A stretch of DNA of 64,000 nt, from assembly GCA_016715465.1 (NCBI GenBank), contig JADKAA010000029.1, forward strand, positions 744,001 to 808,000, written 5' to 3'. This document shows positions 1-10,000 of this stretch, piece after piece (within the stretch, counting starts at the first letter, position 1; each line of letters starts with the position of its first letter). The translations under genes and the position numbers were made by a program. This stretch comes from Saprospiraceae bacterium (GTDB taxonomy: Bacteria; Bacteroidota; Bacteroidia; Chitinophagales; Saprospiraceae). Under the pieces are notes generated by a model. That model was not told where the DNA came from. It did no database searches and saw only the letters and a list, made by a program, of their open reading frames with translations.

Positions 1-1
1 G

Positions 2-1021
2 GCACTGGCTGCCAACTATCCATTTGCGACCAAAGATCCCAACCTCGGTGTCATTACAGTGCCGGATGAAAGGCTCGACAAACTCAGCGAACAGGTCAAT
101 CCACAGCGGGTACAACCAACTACGGTAGAGATCGTAGATATTGCGGGCCTCATCAAAGGAGCCAGCAAGGGCGAAGGCCTGGGCAACCAATTTTTGGCCA
201 ATATCCGCGAGGTGGATGCCATAGTGCACGTGGTGCGCTGTTTTGTGGACGACAATGTGGTACACGTGGAAGGTGGAGTTGATCCCTTGAGGGACAAACA
301 AATCATCGACAACGAACTGATCCTGAAAGACCTGGAAACCCTCGAAAAAAGGATCGACCGGCAAAAAAAGCAGGCCAAATCGGGCTCAAAGGACGATGCG
401 GCAAAAGTGGAGTTTTTGGAGAAAGTATTTGCCTTTCTGGAGGCCGGCAACAGTGCCAGGGCTTATGGCTTTACAGAAGATGAAAAAGAATTCATCAAAG
501 ACACGTGGTTGCTCACCGACAAGCCCGTGCTTTATGTGTGCAACGTAGATGAAGCCTCAGTCCATACCGGCAACGAGCTCACTAAAAAATTTATCGAATC
601 CGTCAAAGACGAAAACGCCGAGGTCATCCTCATCTCTGCCGCCATCGAGGCCGACATTGCCGAACTGGAGAGCAAAGAAGAGCGCATGGAATTTGTCAGG
701 GAAATGGGCCTCGATGAGCCTGGTGTGAACCGGGTCATCCGCGCCTGTTATAAATTACTAAACCTGATCACGTATTTCACGGCCGGGGTAAAGGAAGTAC
801 GCGCCTGGACCATCCACCGCGGCGACAAAGCTCCACAGGCAGCCGGTGTCATCCATACCGACTTTGAAAAAGGATTTATCCGCGCAGAAGTCATTCGCTA
901 TGAAGACTTCATCCACTACGGTTCAGAAGCCGCCGTCAAAGAAGCCGGTAAAATGGGCGTGGAAGGCAAAGAATACGTGGTAAACGACGGAGATGTGATG
1001 CACTTTAGGTTTAATGTGTAA
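2..1021 (+). CDS. ychF: Redox-regulated/ribosome-binding ATPase YchF (Obg-like), 5' end outside window
   Basis: This is a P-loop ATPase of the TRAFAC/Obg class that binds ribosomes. The frame is open from base 2, so the true start lies before the window. The first visible residues include NYPFATKDPNLGV, the conserved YchF segment just after the P-loop, so about 25-30 residues including the Walker A loop are missing. The DIAGLIKGASKGEGLGN switch region, the CNVDEA (G4-like) motif and the C-terminal TGS domain (around KEVRAWTIHRGDKAPQAAG) are all visible, and the protein ends with the typical HFRFNV. About 339 of an expected ~365 residues are present. The GTG at 59 is internal to the conserved domain and is not the start. 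Identity is very secure; the redox role is family knowledge. Confidence 0.95.
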   Translation, partial: ALAANYPFATKDPNLGVITVPDERLDKLSEQVNPQRVQPTTVEIVDIAGLIKGASKGEGLGNQFLANIREVDAIVHVVRCFVDDNVVHVEGGVDPLRDKQIIDNELILKDLETLEKRIDRQKKQAKSGSKDDAAKVEFLEKVFAFLEAGNSARAYGFTEDEKEFIKDTWLLTDKPVLYVCNVDEASVHTGNELTKKFIESVKDENAEVILISAAIEADIAELESKEERMEFVREMGLDEPGVNRVIRACYKLLNLITYFTAGVKEVRAWTIHRGDKAPQAAGVIHTDFEKGFIRAEVIRYEDFIHYGSEAAVKEAGKMGVEGKEYVVNDGDVMHFRFNV

Positions 1022-1302
1022 GGTCTTGCAATTATTTAGTTCCAAAATATTATTTTAAAGTTACCTCATTTTTATATCGGTTTTTTATTTAAATTTCGCT
1101 TAATGCAATTTATATGAAATTTTAATTTTAGTATAAATGGTTTTATAGTTTAATAAATTTAATTACTTTTGTTTTTTAAAATATTACTAAATTATCTACC
1201 ATGAAAAATTTATCAAATCTTTTCAGCAACTCAGCATCTTATTAATCTTTTAATCTACACAGAATAAACCACTGGAATCAAACAAAGCATTTGAAGCTGA
1301 AC

Positions 1303-2037
1303 ATGCACGTTTTACAAATTCTTATTGTATTTATTGTTGGTTTAACACTTTTTTCTTGCACTTCTAATACTGTTGAAATAATAAGTAAGGATAAGGAAAT
1401 TTACACCCAGTTGAGGACTGATGGTTGTGGTGTATCATATAATATTCCAAGTTGCGATAGTGTACAAACTGTTAATGATAGTCTAATTATAAATGGCTGT
1501 AAGTTTTACATGTCCTATTCCTACCAATATTGTGCTTTCGGCTTTATTTATCCAAGATTATATATTATGGATGTTGATTATTGGCCTTCTCAAGAATCAG
1601 GATGTACAGACTTACATGATTCTTGGGAGGAGTTATTTAATCAAGGTAGAAATGTGATATTATCTAACGAGATTTTATCTATTGAGCGAAGTATTTTGGC
1701 ATACATTGAACAATCAAGAGTTGAAGACTATTTTTATAATTTCGTATCAACACCATGTGGAGGAATACAAACTTTTTCGGCTGAAATGTTTTTAAGGGAT
1801 TGTACCCAGTATTGCGCCTATCAAGAGGGTGAATCCTGGAATATAGAGATCGAAAATTGCGGTATTTCTTGTTGTAGCAGGGTAACAGAATGGTGTAGTG
1901 ATTTTCATACAAACGAAGTAATAATGGTTGGTGATCCAGTGGTTGAAAGCCAGTCAGATGGATGTGTTGGACAAAATATGTGTAGTGGAACTTCAATAGG
2001 TGATTGCATAGAACCGTGTGAGAAGTTGCAGTTCTAA
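1303..2037 (+). CDS. Cys-rich lipoprotein of unknown function
   Basis: A 244-residue protein that I do not recognise. The N-terminus from the ATG at 1303 is a lipoprotein signal: a hydrophobic stretch followed by the lipobox LFSC, so Cys17-18 would be acylated. A TTG at 1291 in frame is a less likely start. The mature part holds about twenty cysteines, several in pairs (for example ISCC and CVGQNMC near the C-terminus), suggesting many disulfides in an extracytoplasmic domain. The gene is clearly more AT-rich than the flanking ychF and prmC. It ends only 3-30 bases before the next gene, so the two are probably co-transcribed. No catalytic motif is visible, so no function is proposed. Confidence 0.7.
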   Translation: MHVLQILIVFIVGLTLFSCTSNTVEIISKDKEIYTQLRTDGCGVSYNIPSCDSVQTVNDSLIINGCKFYMSYSYQYCAFGFIYPRLYIMDVDYWPSQESGCTDLHDSWEELFNQGRNVILSNEILSIERSILAYIEQSRVEDYFYNFVSTPCGGIQTFSAEMFLRDCTQYCAYQEGESWNIEIENCGISCCSRVTEWCSDFHTNEVIMVGDPVVESQSDGCVGQNMCSGTSIGDCIEPCEKLQF

Positions 2038-2040
2038 AAT

Positions 2041-3639
2041 TTGTCTTTAGGCGCAAAAATATTTCACGTGAGTAAGAAACTGATTTTGTCCATATTACTA
2101 TGCTTATTAACCTGGCATGTAAAAATCATAGCCCAACCTTTCAAACCGTACCAGTCAATGGTGCTGGAAGATGTAACACCTTATTGGTATTACACTTCGA
2201 TTGATTCAACCTCAATAGGAAGTGAAAAAGACGGATATAATCGACTGGAAGGACTCATCTTTCTAAGTCACCTCCTTCATGGGGAAAATCTCTATATTAT
2301 CTACAGAAATATTAGCGGAGGAAATGGATATTTAGTTGAAAAAAGGTCATTAAATGATGGTAAGCTAATATGGCAGATCAATTACCCTAAAAAGTTATTA
2401 GGGAGAGATGAACTGGCGAGATTGATGTATATAAATAGTAAAAACCGGCTTGTAGTGGTTTCAGAAAGAGCGGGAGAAAACTCAGCAGGTCAATTTTTCA
2501 TCTCCCATAATAACTCCAGGCTTTGTCAACGAGAATTCGACAATGAAACAGGTCAGTTATTAATGAGTTATTTAGCCGACAATGACACAGATGCTGTTAC
2601 ATTGGCACATGGCGCATTTCTTCAAGGATACTATTTCTCCTATTTCTATTACGAAAATGAAAACCGGTATCGTTACATCCAAATTGACAAAAAGAGTAAC
2701 CCTAGTGTTATTAAATCAATCCTATTAAATGAATTGGGGCATTCCATAGGACCTCCACATATTCTGGAAACATCTTTTGACATTTTCAATGTCATGAAAA
2801 CTGAAGATCATTTTATAATTTTAGATAAAAAGGAAAATGAAAATTCCTTTAAAGCTAAATTCTATGACTTTAATCTGAACGAAATTAAAACTATTGAAAT
2901 TCCGGTGGATATAAGCATCGGACTCTATTCAATTAAGTTTTTTGACGGCCAAAATTTTATCGTTTATAATATACCTAACAATATTGACTCAAGTGAGTAT
3001 TGTGTTATTAATTTAAATGAAGGATATAAATTAAAAACAATTTTCCAGGATTCATGTAATGAGGGTCCAGTTGTCAAATTTTTTGAAAATAAAATGCACA
3101 TAATAAGTAGTTGCAGAAATCAAAATGCTCCGTTTAAACTTAATTTTAGGAAATATGATGATACAGGAATGATCATGCATGAAACCAATTATACATTGCA
3201 AGATTCTTTAAAGGGTCCTTTTGCCTATGATTTCGAAATTTTGGATACTAATAAATTGTTAGTGTTTTTCCATGAGCAAGCCTATATTAAATTTGGGGAT
3301 GATATTGTTGCCGATCAGGAAGGAAAGGCGAAATCAGTCATGCTTTTAGATAGTAATCCATTTAAAATTAGCACCTCTACAGAGATACCCCCTGCACTCG
3401 CTGATATTCAGATTTTCCCTAATCCTACATCACAATTTTTCACACTTAAAATGAGTGAATTAAATTTTTCAAACCCACTTCAATTTGCTGTGTATTCAAT
3501 AGAAGGGAAACTAATAGATACCATACATATATATGATGGTTCAAATATAACATTTGGAGAAAATTATACTTCAGGTTATTATGTAGTTGAAATAAAAATG
3601 GGGGCCATTCTTATTCAAAAACAAATTGTAAAGCTTTAA
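2041..3639 (+). CDS. Secreted protein of unknown function with type IX (type A) sorting domain
   Basis: A protein of up to 532 residues with an N-terminal signal peptide (KKLILSILLCLLTWHVKIIAQ). The start is either TTG 2041 or, more compactly, GTG 2068 just before the signal peptide. The central ~400 residues look like beta-strand repeats of a propeller-like outer-surface protein, but no family is recognised. The last ~80 residues are a type A sorting domain: IQIFPNPTSQFFTLKM, then YSIEGKLIDTI, ending in GYYVVEIKMG...KQIVKL. Family knowledge says such domains direct export through the type IX system and cell-surface attachment. It follows the Cys-rich lipoprotein directly and shares its AT-rich composition, so both may have arrived together. 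Confidence 0.8.
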   Translation: MSLGAKIFHVSKKLILSILLCLLTWHVKIIAQPFKPYQSMVLEDVTPYWYYTSIDSTSIGSEKDGYNRLEGLIFLSHLLHGENLYIIYRNISGGNGYLVEKRSLNDGKLIWQINYPKKLLGRDELARLMYINSKNRLVVVSERAGENSAGQFFISHNNSRLCQREFDNETGQLLMSYLADNDTDAVTLAHGAFLQGYYFSYFYYENENRYRYIQIDKKSNPSVIKSILLNELGHSIGPPHILETSFDIFNVMKTEDHFIILDKKENENSFKAKFYDFNLNEIKTIEIPVDISIGLYSIKFFDGQNFIVYNIPNNIDSSEYCVINLNEGYKLKTIFQDSCNEGPVVKFFENKMHIISSCRNQNAPFKLNFRKYDDTGMIMHETNYTLQDSLKGPFAYDFEILDTNKLLVFFHEQAYIKFGDDIVADQEGKAKSVMLLDSNPFKISTSTEIPPALADIQIFPNPTSQFFTLKMSELNFSNPLQFAVYSIEGKLIDTIHIYDGSNITFGENYTSGYYVVEIKMGAILIQKQIVKL

Positions 3640-3695
3640 ATTATATTCCAATCCTAAATATGGATTTATAAGATGTATGAAATTGAATATCATCT

Positions 3696-4496
3696 TTAAA
3701 GGGCCACTAACATCCTATCTTTTCCCTGAAGATCTTTATGAACTACCACTTGATCATAATCTGCTTTTAAAAAACAATTCCGTGCTTCTTGAGCCAAGCG
3801 CTCATTGATCTCACAAAAAACCGGAGTATGGTGCAGCGCGGCGTATGCTGCTATGGCTTTATAAAACACGAGGGGGTCTCCTTCAGCAAATAAGGCCATG
3901 GCTGGCTCATATTCCAGGACATTTGGACTCAGGGTCTGTGCTTCATCGGTACCAATGTAGGGGGGATTGCTCACGATGAGGTCAACAGCAGGTAAAGTCA
4001 GGCGACTTTCAGAACTGAGAAAATCGCATGGCATCAGTTCTATGTTCAGGTCCAGGGTCCGGGCATTGCGACGGGCAATTTCAAGGGCGGCTTCGCTCTT
4101 GTCTATGGCCGTTATTTCCACCTCCGGGAGTTCTTTTTTCAAAGCAAGGGCAATGCAGCCACTGCCGGTGCCGACGTCAAGGATGTGGCTTATTTGGTGT
4201 TTTTGGACATAAGTCAGCACCAGATCCACCAATTCTTCGGTTTCAGGTCGTGGAATGAGTACACCGGGTGCGACATATAATACCAGGTCGCGAAAATATG
4301 CTTTGCCGGTGATATACTGCAATGGTTCATGTCTGAGCAAACGGTCTGCGGCATTTTCAAGTATGACTTGTTCCGAAGCATTCAGGTCAGATCGCCCGTC
4401 AAACAAATCGAGAAACAGATATCTGGCCATTACCGCTGCTTCCCGCTCTCCGTATAATGGAAGTAAAACCTCCACCAGTTCCGCCTTCGTTTTCAA
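3696..4496 (-). CDS. prmC: Peptide chain release factor N5-glutamine methyltransferase
   Basis: PrmC/HemK methylates the glutamine of the GGQ motif in release factors RF1 and RF2, using S-adenosylmethionine. The 266-residue protein has the family layout: a helical N-terminal domain (about residues 1-75, including RHEPLQYITGKAYF), then a Rossmann methyltransferase domain with the SAM loop DVGTGSGC (about 107-114) and the NPPY active-site motif (177-180), which binds the target glutamine amide. It starts two bases after the stop of the LOG-family gene, so the two form an operon. The 3' end converges on the type IX substrate gene with a 56-base gap and no clear terminator. Confidence 0.95.
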   Translation of the reverse strand: MKTKAELVEVLLPLYGEREAAVMARYLFLDLFDGRSDLNASEQVILENAADRLLRHEPLQYITGKAYFRDLVLYVAPGVLIPRPETEELVDLVLTYVQKHQISHILDVGTGSGCIALALKKELPEVEITAIDKSEAALEIARRNARTLDLNIELMPCDFLSSESRLTLPAVDLIVSNPPYIGTDEAQTLSPNVLEYEPAMALFAEGDPLVFYKAIAAYAALHHTPVFCEINERLAQEARNCFLKADYDQVVVHKDLQGKDRMLVAL

Positions 4497-4498
4497 AA

Positions 4499-5233
4499 TT
4501 ACAGCTCTAGGTTGGGTTTGATCTCGTGACCGTCAGTACCCATGTTGTAGAAGTCGGCTATCATTTTAACGACCTCATCGGGATCGTCGGTAACCGGCAG
4601 CATATCAAGGTCTTTGGCAGATACATTGTGGAACTGCTCCATCATGACGTCTTTGATCCAGGACTTGAGTCCCGACCAAAATTCGGTACCCATGAGGATG
4701 ACCGGAACCTTGGATATTTTTTTGGTCTGGATCAGGGTCAACACCTCAAAGGTTTCGTCTAAGGTGCCAAAACCTCCGGGTAAAACCACAAAAGCCTGCG
4801 CATATTTGACAAACATGACCTTTCGCACAAAAAAGTAGCGGTGGTCGAGGTTTTTATCGGGATCGATATAGGCATTGTGCGATTGCTCAAAAGGCAGGTT
4901 GATGTTGAGTCCTACGCTGAGGCCTCCCTGCACGTAAGCACCTTTGTTGGCCGCCTCCATGATGCCGGGACCACCTCCGGTAATGACGCCAAAACCTTCT
5001 TCCGTGATGCGCTTGGCCACATCCATGGCCAGTTGGTAATATTTGTTGTCCGGCTGGGTGCGGGCAGAACCAAAGATGGATACACAAGGCCCGAGTCGGT
5101 TGAGTTTTTCAAAACCGTCCACAAATTCGGCCATGACCTTGAACATGGTCCAGGAGTTTTCCCCCTTGAGTTCAGACCACTGCTTCATTTGCCTGGTAGG
5201 CACCGATACTGCCTTTAATTTTCTTTCTTCCAT
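4499..5233 (-). CDS. LOG-family protein (TIGR00730 Rossmann fold; nucleoside 5'-monophosphate phosphoribohydrolase-like)
   Basis: The LOG family hydrolyses the N-glycosidic bond of nucleoside 5'-monophosphates; plant members release active cytokinins. The 244-residue sequence carries both signatures: GGGPGIMEAANKG (about 86-98) and the catalytic PGGFGTLDE (152-160). An N-terminal extension of about 45 residues precedes the Rossmann fold. It is the promoter-proximal gene of a two-gene unit with prmC. Just upstream lies the terminator of the response-regulator gene, so it needs its own promoter, which I could not place with confidence. The natural substrate cannot be read from sequence. Confidence 0.88.
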   Translation of the reverse strand: MEERKLKAVSVPTRQMKQWSELKGENSWTMFKVMAEFVDGFEKLNRLGPCVSIFGSARTQPDNKYYQLAMDVAKRITEEGFGVITGGGPGIMEAANKGAYVQGGLSVGLNINLPFEQSHNAYIDPDKNLDHRYFFVRKVMFVKYAQAFVVLPGGFGTLDETFEVLTLIQTKKISKVPVILMGTEFWSGLKSWIKDVMMEQFHNVSAKDLDMLPVTDDPDEVVKMIADFYNMGTDGHEIKPNLEL

Positions 5234-5250
5234 TTTAAAAATGTTATTGC

Positions 5251-5281
5251 AAAAAAAAGCCCGTCATCTAGTATGACGGGC
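5251..5281 (-). terminator. Rho-independent terminator of the response-regulator gene
   Basis: A perfect 9-bp stem (5259-5267 with 5273-5281) with a 5-base loop is followed, on the minus strand, by eight T residues (5251-5258). It lies 30 bases after the stop of the sigma-54-type regulator and before the LOG gene, separating the two transcription units. Confidence 0.9.
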
Positions 5282-5311
5282 AAATCCTATAAACACAAAA
5301 ATAATAAACTT

Positions 5312-6586
5312 TTAGACAAGAATACCCTTGTAGGTTTCGTATTCTTTGACGATGTACTTCTGAAGTTTTTCGAGGTTGTCAAACTGGTCGAAGATTTCGT
5401 GCAACTTTGACCTTTCAGAAGGTGAATTGTTGACATAATTTTCCACGTCGGCCTTGGTGACTTTATCCTTGCTGAGGATAATGAGTCGTTCTACCACATT
5501 CCGGAGCTCCCTGATGTTTCCTGTCCAGTTGTACTGCTGCAGCATCTTGACGGCGGCAGCTTCGATGGTCTTTTTCGGCATATGGTATTCATCACACACT
5601 TTGCCAATGAAATATTCTACGAGGGCAGGAATGTCTTCTTTTCTTTCATTGAGTGGTGGTACTTCAATGACGATGACAGCCAACCTGTGGTAAAGATCCT
5701 CTCTAAAGAGCCCTTTGTTGATTTCGGCCCGAAGGTCCTTATTGGTCGCTGCAATCACGCGCACATCGACCGATATTTCTTTTTCGCCCCCTACCCGGGT
5801 GATTCTGCTTTCCTGTAGAGCGCGGAGCACTTTGGCCTGAGCGGAGAGGCTCATGTCGCCAATCTCATCCAGGAAAAGGGTACCTCCATGGGCTTGTTCA
5901 AATTTGCCCAGGCGCATTTTATGTGCAGAGGTGAATGAGCCCTTTTCATGGCCAAACAACTCACTTTCTATCAATTCTGAAGGAATGGCCGCACAGTTCA
6001 CTTCCACGATGGGTCCATCGGCGCGATGGCTTTTCTCGTGAATCCACCGGGCCACCAGTTCCTTACCCGTACCATTTTTACCATTGATGAGGACCCTGGC
6101 ATCTGTAGGCGCGATGCGTTCCACGGTCTGTTTGATCATTTCCAGCGCCTTGCTGTCACCGATCATTTCCTGCACCATAGACTTATTCACCCGCTTCTGG
6201 AGCACCTTCTTCTCGGTAATGAGGGAAGATTTGTCCATGCCGTTGCGAATGGTAATCAATAATCGGTTGAGATCCGGTGGTTTCTGGATAAAATCAAAGG
6301 CACCTTTTTTAACGGCCTCCACCGCGGTGTCGATGTTGGCATGCCCTGAGATCATGACGATGGGTACGTCAGGACTTAAGACCTGAATGCGTTCTATGGC
6401 TTCCATGCCGTCCATTTTTGGCATTTTGATGTCGAGAATGATGACATCATAAGCCTGTTGTTTTACTTTCACCAGGGCATCAAGTCCATCGGGGGACTCG
6501 TCAACCTGGTAGCTTTCAAACTCCAGGATTTCCCTGAGTGTCCTCCTTATACTGACATCGTCATCAACTATTAATATTCTGGCCAT
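5312..6586 (-). CDS. Sigma-54-type response regulator, receiver + AAA+ domains, no Fis helix-turn-helix
   Basis: An NtrC-like two-component response regulator of 424 residues. The receiver domain (1-115) has the acidic pocket (DDD at 8-10), phospho-acceptor Asp52 (ILDIKMP) and conserved Lys102. The AAA+ domain has Walker A GKNGTGKE (169-176), Walker B GGTLFLDEIGD (about 234-244) and the sensor region. The sigma-54 contact loop, normally GAFTGA, reads GSFTSA (216-221). After the lid subdomain the protein ends in about 50 charged, helical residues instead of a Fis-type DNA-binding domain. I recall similar sequences in other Bacteroidota, so this is probably a lineage variant, but it may not activate sigma-54 at a specific DNA enhancer. 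No partner histidine kinase is adjacent. A terminator follows it. Confidence 0.92.
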   Translation of the reverse strand: MARILIVDDDVSIRRTLREILEFESYQVDESPDGLDALVKVKQQAYDVIILDIKMPKMDGMEAIERIQVLSPDVPIVMISGHANIDTAVEAVKKGAFDFIQKPPDLNRLLITIRNGMDKSSLITEKKVLQKRVNKSMVQEMIGDSKALEMIKQTVERIAPTDARVLINGKNGTGKELVARWIHEKSHRADGPIVEVNCAAIPSELIESELFGHEKGSFTSAHKMRLGKFEQAHGGTLFLDEIGDMSLSAQAKVLRALQESRITRVGGEKEISVDVRVIAATNKDLRAEINKGLFREDLYHRLAVIVIEVPPLNERKEDIPALVEYFIGKVCDEYHMPKKTIEAAAVKMLQQYNWTGNIRELRNVVERLIILSKDKVTKADVENYVNNSPSERSKLHEIFDQFDNLEKLQKYIVKEYETYKGILV

Positions 6587-7010
6587 GTGTAATAAACAGA
6601 CTTTAGTAATTATCAGGTAAAATTACATTATTTTTTTCATTAATATGAAATATTGAACAAAAATTATCCGCAGGCCTTGTGTCTGGCAACGTCACAGCAC
6701 CCTGAAAGGACCTTTTTCACAAAAATCAGGATAAAGTCAATTCATATTAATTTTTACCATAATATGATCCGAAAAAAAAATGTGATTTTCCTTTTGTCAA
6801 AATGATTTGCTGAAATCTGACATAAAACTCTTTACATATTACCGATAATCATAATGTTTTTTCATATTATTCTTATGCTTAATATGATTGGTGTTTTGGT
6901 GTAGAATTTGGCACAATGAAAGAAAATAAGGTAAAGGTGTATGGATCATATACCCTAATCCTGTAAAAATTATTGGCGTGAAACGAATATTACACAAAAC
7001 ACAACTTTCG
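6587..7010. other. Long divergent intergenic region
   Basis: This 424-base AT-rich gap separates the minus-strand response regulator from the plus-strand surface-protein pair. It must hold both promoters. It contains several A/T runs and a TAGAATTTGG sequence near 6900 that resembles a Bacteroidota -7 element but has spacing off by one. No hairpin, RNA gene or ORF is convincing. An in-frame GTG at 6978 extends the next ORF but is not needed. Confidence 0.4.
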
Positions 7011-10000
7011 ATGAAGAACATTTTACTTTCACTGAAATCGAACCACAGCAGAAATCGATGGAGGTCATTGCCCCTTATCGTCCTTCTCATGTGCTTCCAT
7101 TGGATTACAGCATCATCCCAGCAACCGGTGATTACCAAAACTGAATGCGGATGTATGAACAATGAGACACAGTTTGGAAATGGTCAATTTAATGAAACAA
7201 TTACCGTTACTGCACCTGCCGGTCAAAACTGGGTGGTGGTGTCCTCAGTAGGGTTATATTCCACGGCGTCACCGCCACCTCCCGGAACACCCATAGTCCT
7301 TGCTGCCAATACGGTTATCCCGGAAGGTCCTGCCGGAGTATATGTACTTGCAGCCAGAAGACTGGACAATACCAAGTACTCAGCAGTGCTTTCCAACGGT
7401 ATTTCTCAGTTTACAGTAAATGCGACGTACAACTGCCGGTATCCCAGGAATGAAATCCTCGGTGACTTTGGCGCGTGTATTGACAGTGAAAACAAAACTT
7501 ACAGGCTTGATATCGCCAGCAACCTGCTTTCAGGCATAGTATGGTCTATCAGTGGCGGCGGTGTTGTGGTTGGGCCTTCCAATACCAATATGTATACCGT
7601 CAATTGGGGAACTACCGTGGGTACCTATAATCTGGCGGTTACCGGGTCTGCAAGGGCATATGCCGGACAGACAGCGGGATTGTGCACCATCAACGATGCA
7701 TCAACAGTTGACATCGTCAATGAAACACCGGTTGCCCTGGCATGTAACAACCTCGTGCATGTGTCAATGAATGGCAGGTGTGAGCTGGCGATTACGCCGG
7801 ACATGATCCTCGAGGATATGATTTTGCCATCTTCATCTTATAATGTAGTATTAAGGGATATTCAACGCGATACCATTATACTCAATACCCGGATTTCACA
7901 AAAATATCTTACTAAAACCATCGAAGCCAGGGTAGTCCAGGAATGTGGACAAAACTCCTGCTGGGGTTTGGTGAAACTCGAGGACAAATCCATACCCACC
8001 TTGGTATGCAATCCCGATGTGACCATTGACTGTAATCAGCTTACCGGACCACAAGTCACAGGCTTCCCCTTAAAACCGGATGCCATTGTGACCCCGATTT
8101 CGGACAATAAATTCTTAGTAAAAAATTATGATTACTGTTCAGATGTAATACTTCAGTACTTTGATTTGGTTACACAAAGCGATTGTACTGGTCCTTTTAG
8201 TTCGGTTGTGACCAGGACCTGGCTCGTTACCGACATCAGTGGTAATTCCAGTACTTGTTCGTCTGACATCTATATCAACAAAGCAAACAGCATCGACATC
8301 GTATTTCCACAAAACTATGACGAAGTTTTAGGTCCAAATCCTTCCCTGGATGCGTGCGGCAACTGGCCTAAACTGGCCAATGGCCACCCAGATCCGAGCT
8401 ATACCGGAAGTCCACAAGGCGTCTTCTGTTTAAATGTAACCGTTGACTTTCAGGACACCAAAATTCCGAAATGCCGGGGGACAAGACCTTCAAATTATTG
8501 CGAAAATGGATTGTTACGGACCTTTGTAATGCGACACAAATTATCCGAAACCAAACCATAACGGTCATGGATAAGCAAGCACCAGTGATAGCCGCGCCAA
8601 AAGACTTCACCGTGGGTACTACCGGTTTGACCTGCGCGTCTCAAATAAAAGTACCCGCACCGGTTATTACTTATGAGTGCAGTGGATATGAATATTATGT
8701 TTCTTATATAGTACCCGATCCAAATGGCTTACCCACACCGGGTCCGGGCAGCAACGTAGGTGTGGTGAAAAATGCAGATGGTACCTACACCATCACCACC
8801 ATTCCGGCTGGTGTTACTACCTTGTGGATTGTATATCTGGTTGTGGACGATTGCGACAATGCATCTGAGGCGACGGTAAGGGTTGACCTTATAGACAGTA
8901 CGCCGCCAGTTCCTGTGTGTGATCAGTTTTCTTTTGCCGGCCTGAATGATGATGGTATCGGTTATGTGACTACAGAATCGGTTGATGATGGGTCATGGGA
9001 CAACTGTGGCATTGAACGCCTGGAAGTGCGAAGAATGGAAACTACTTCATGTGGCATTACCAATGACTGGGGACCGAAGATCAAGTTCTGCTGCGAGGAT
9101 GCAGGCAAGGCCTTTATGGTACAATTAAGGGTCGTAGATAAAGCTGGCAACTCAAATAGCTGCATGGTAGAAGTAAGGGTTCAGGACAACCTGCCACCCG
9201 TTCTGAGCAATTGTCCGGCCAACATCACCGTAGACTGTTCTGCTGACTTATTGAGTCTGGGACAGTACGGCAAACCAACAGCCAGTGACGAATGTTCATC
9301 CAGCCTTACCGAAGAAGTGAAAGAAAACGGATTTGACGATTGCGGAAGGGGAAGCATCTCCAGGATATTTACCGCAACGGATAATTTTGGCAACAAATCA
9401 TCCTGTACTCAGGTGATAACCGTTCAACCTAAAAATCCATTCAGTGGAAACAATATTACCTGGCCACAAGATCACACCTTCCCCAATGGCTGTCTTACCA
9501 CGGGCATCAGCCCCGATGAAATGCCGGCCGGAAAGAAAAGGCCTACCTGGACGATAAAACCATGCAGTCAGATTGCCGTGGAATATGAAGACCTCGTTTT
9601 CCAATATGTGGAAGGATTTTGCTTCAAAGTATTGAGAAAATGGACGGTCATCGACTGGTGTCAATTTAACCCACTGGTACCTTCACAAGGCAAATGGACT
9701 TATACACAGGTCATCAAAGGGCAAAACAGCATCGCGCCTACCATCACCAAAGGATGTTTGCCTGCCGATGTAAAAGTTACCCAGGTTGACAATTGTAAAG
9801 CCCTGATAGAGGCAACCGCCACGGCTACCGATGATTGTACTAAACCTGAAAATTTTGTGTGGAGTTATACTTTGGATGTAGATAACAATGGAATCGTTGA
9901 TTTCAGCGGTAACACCAATACTCTTAGCCGCTCAGTAGGTTTCGGCAAACACACCATCAAATGGACCGTCACCGATGAGTGCGGCAACACGAAGACTTGT

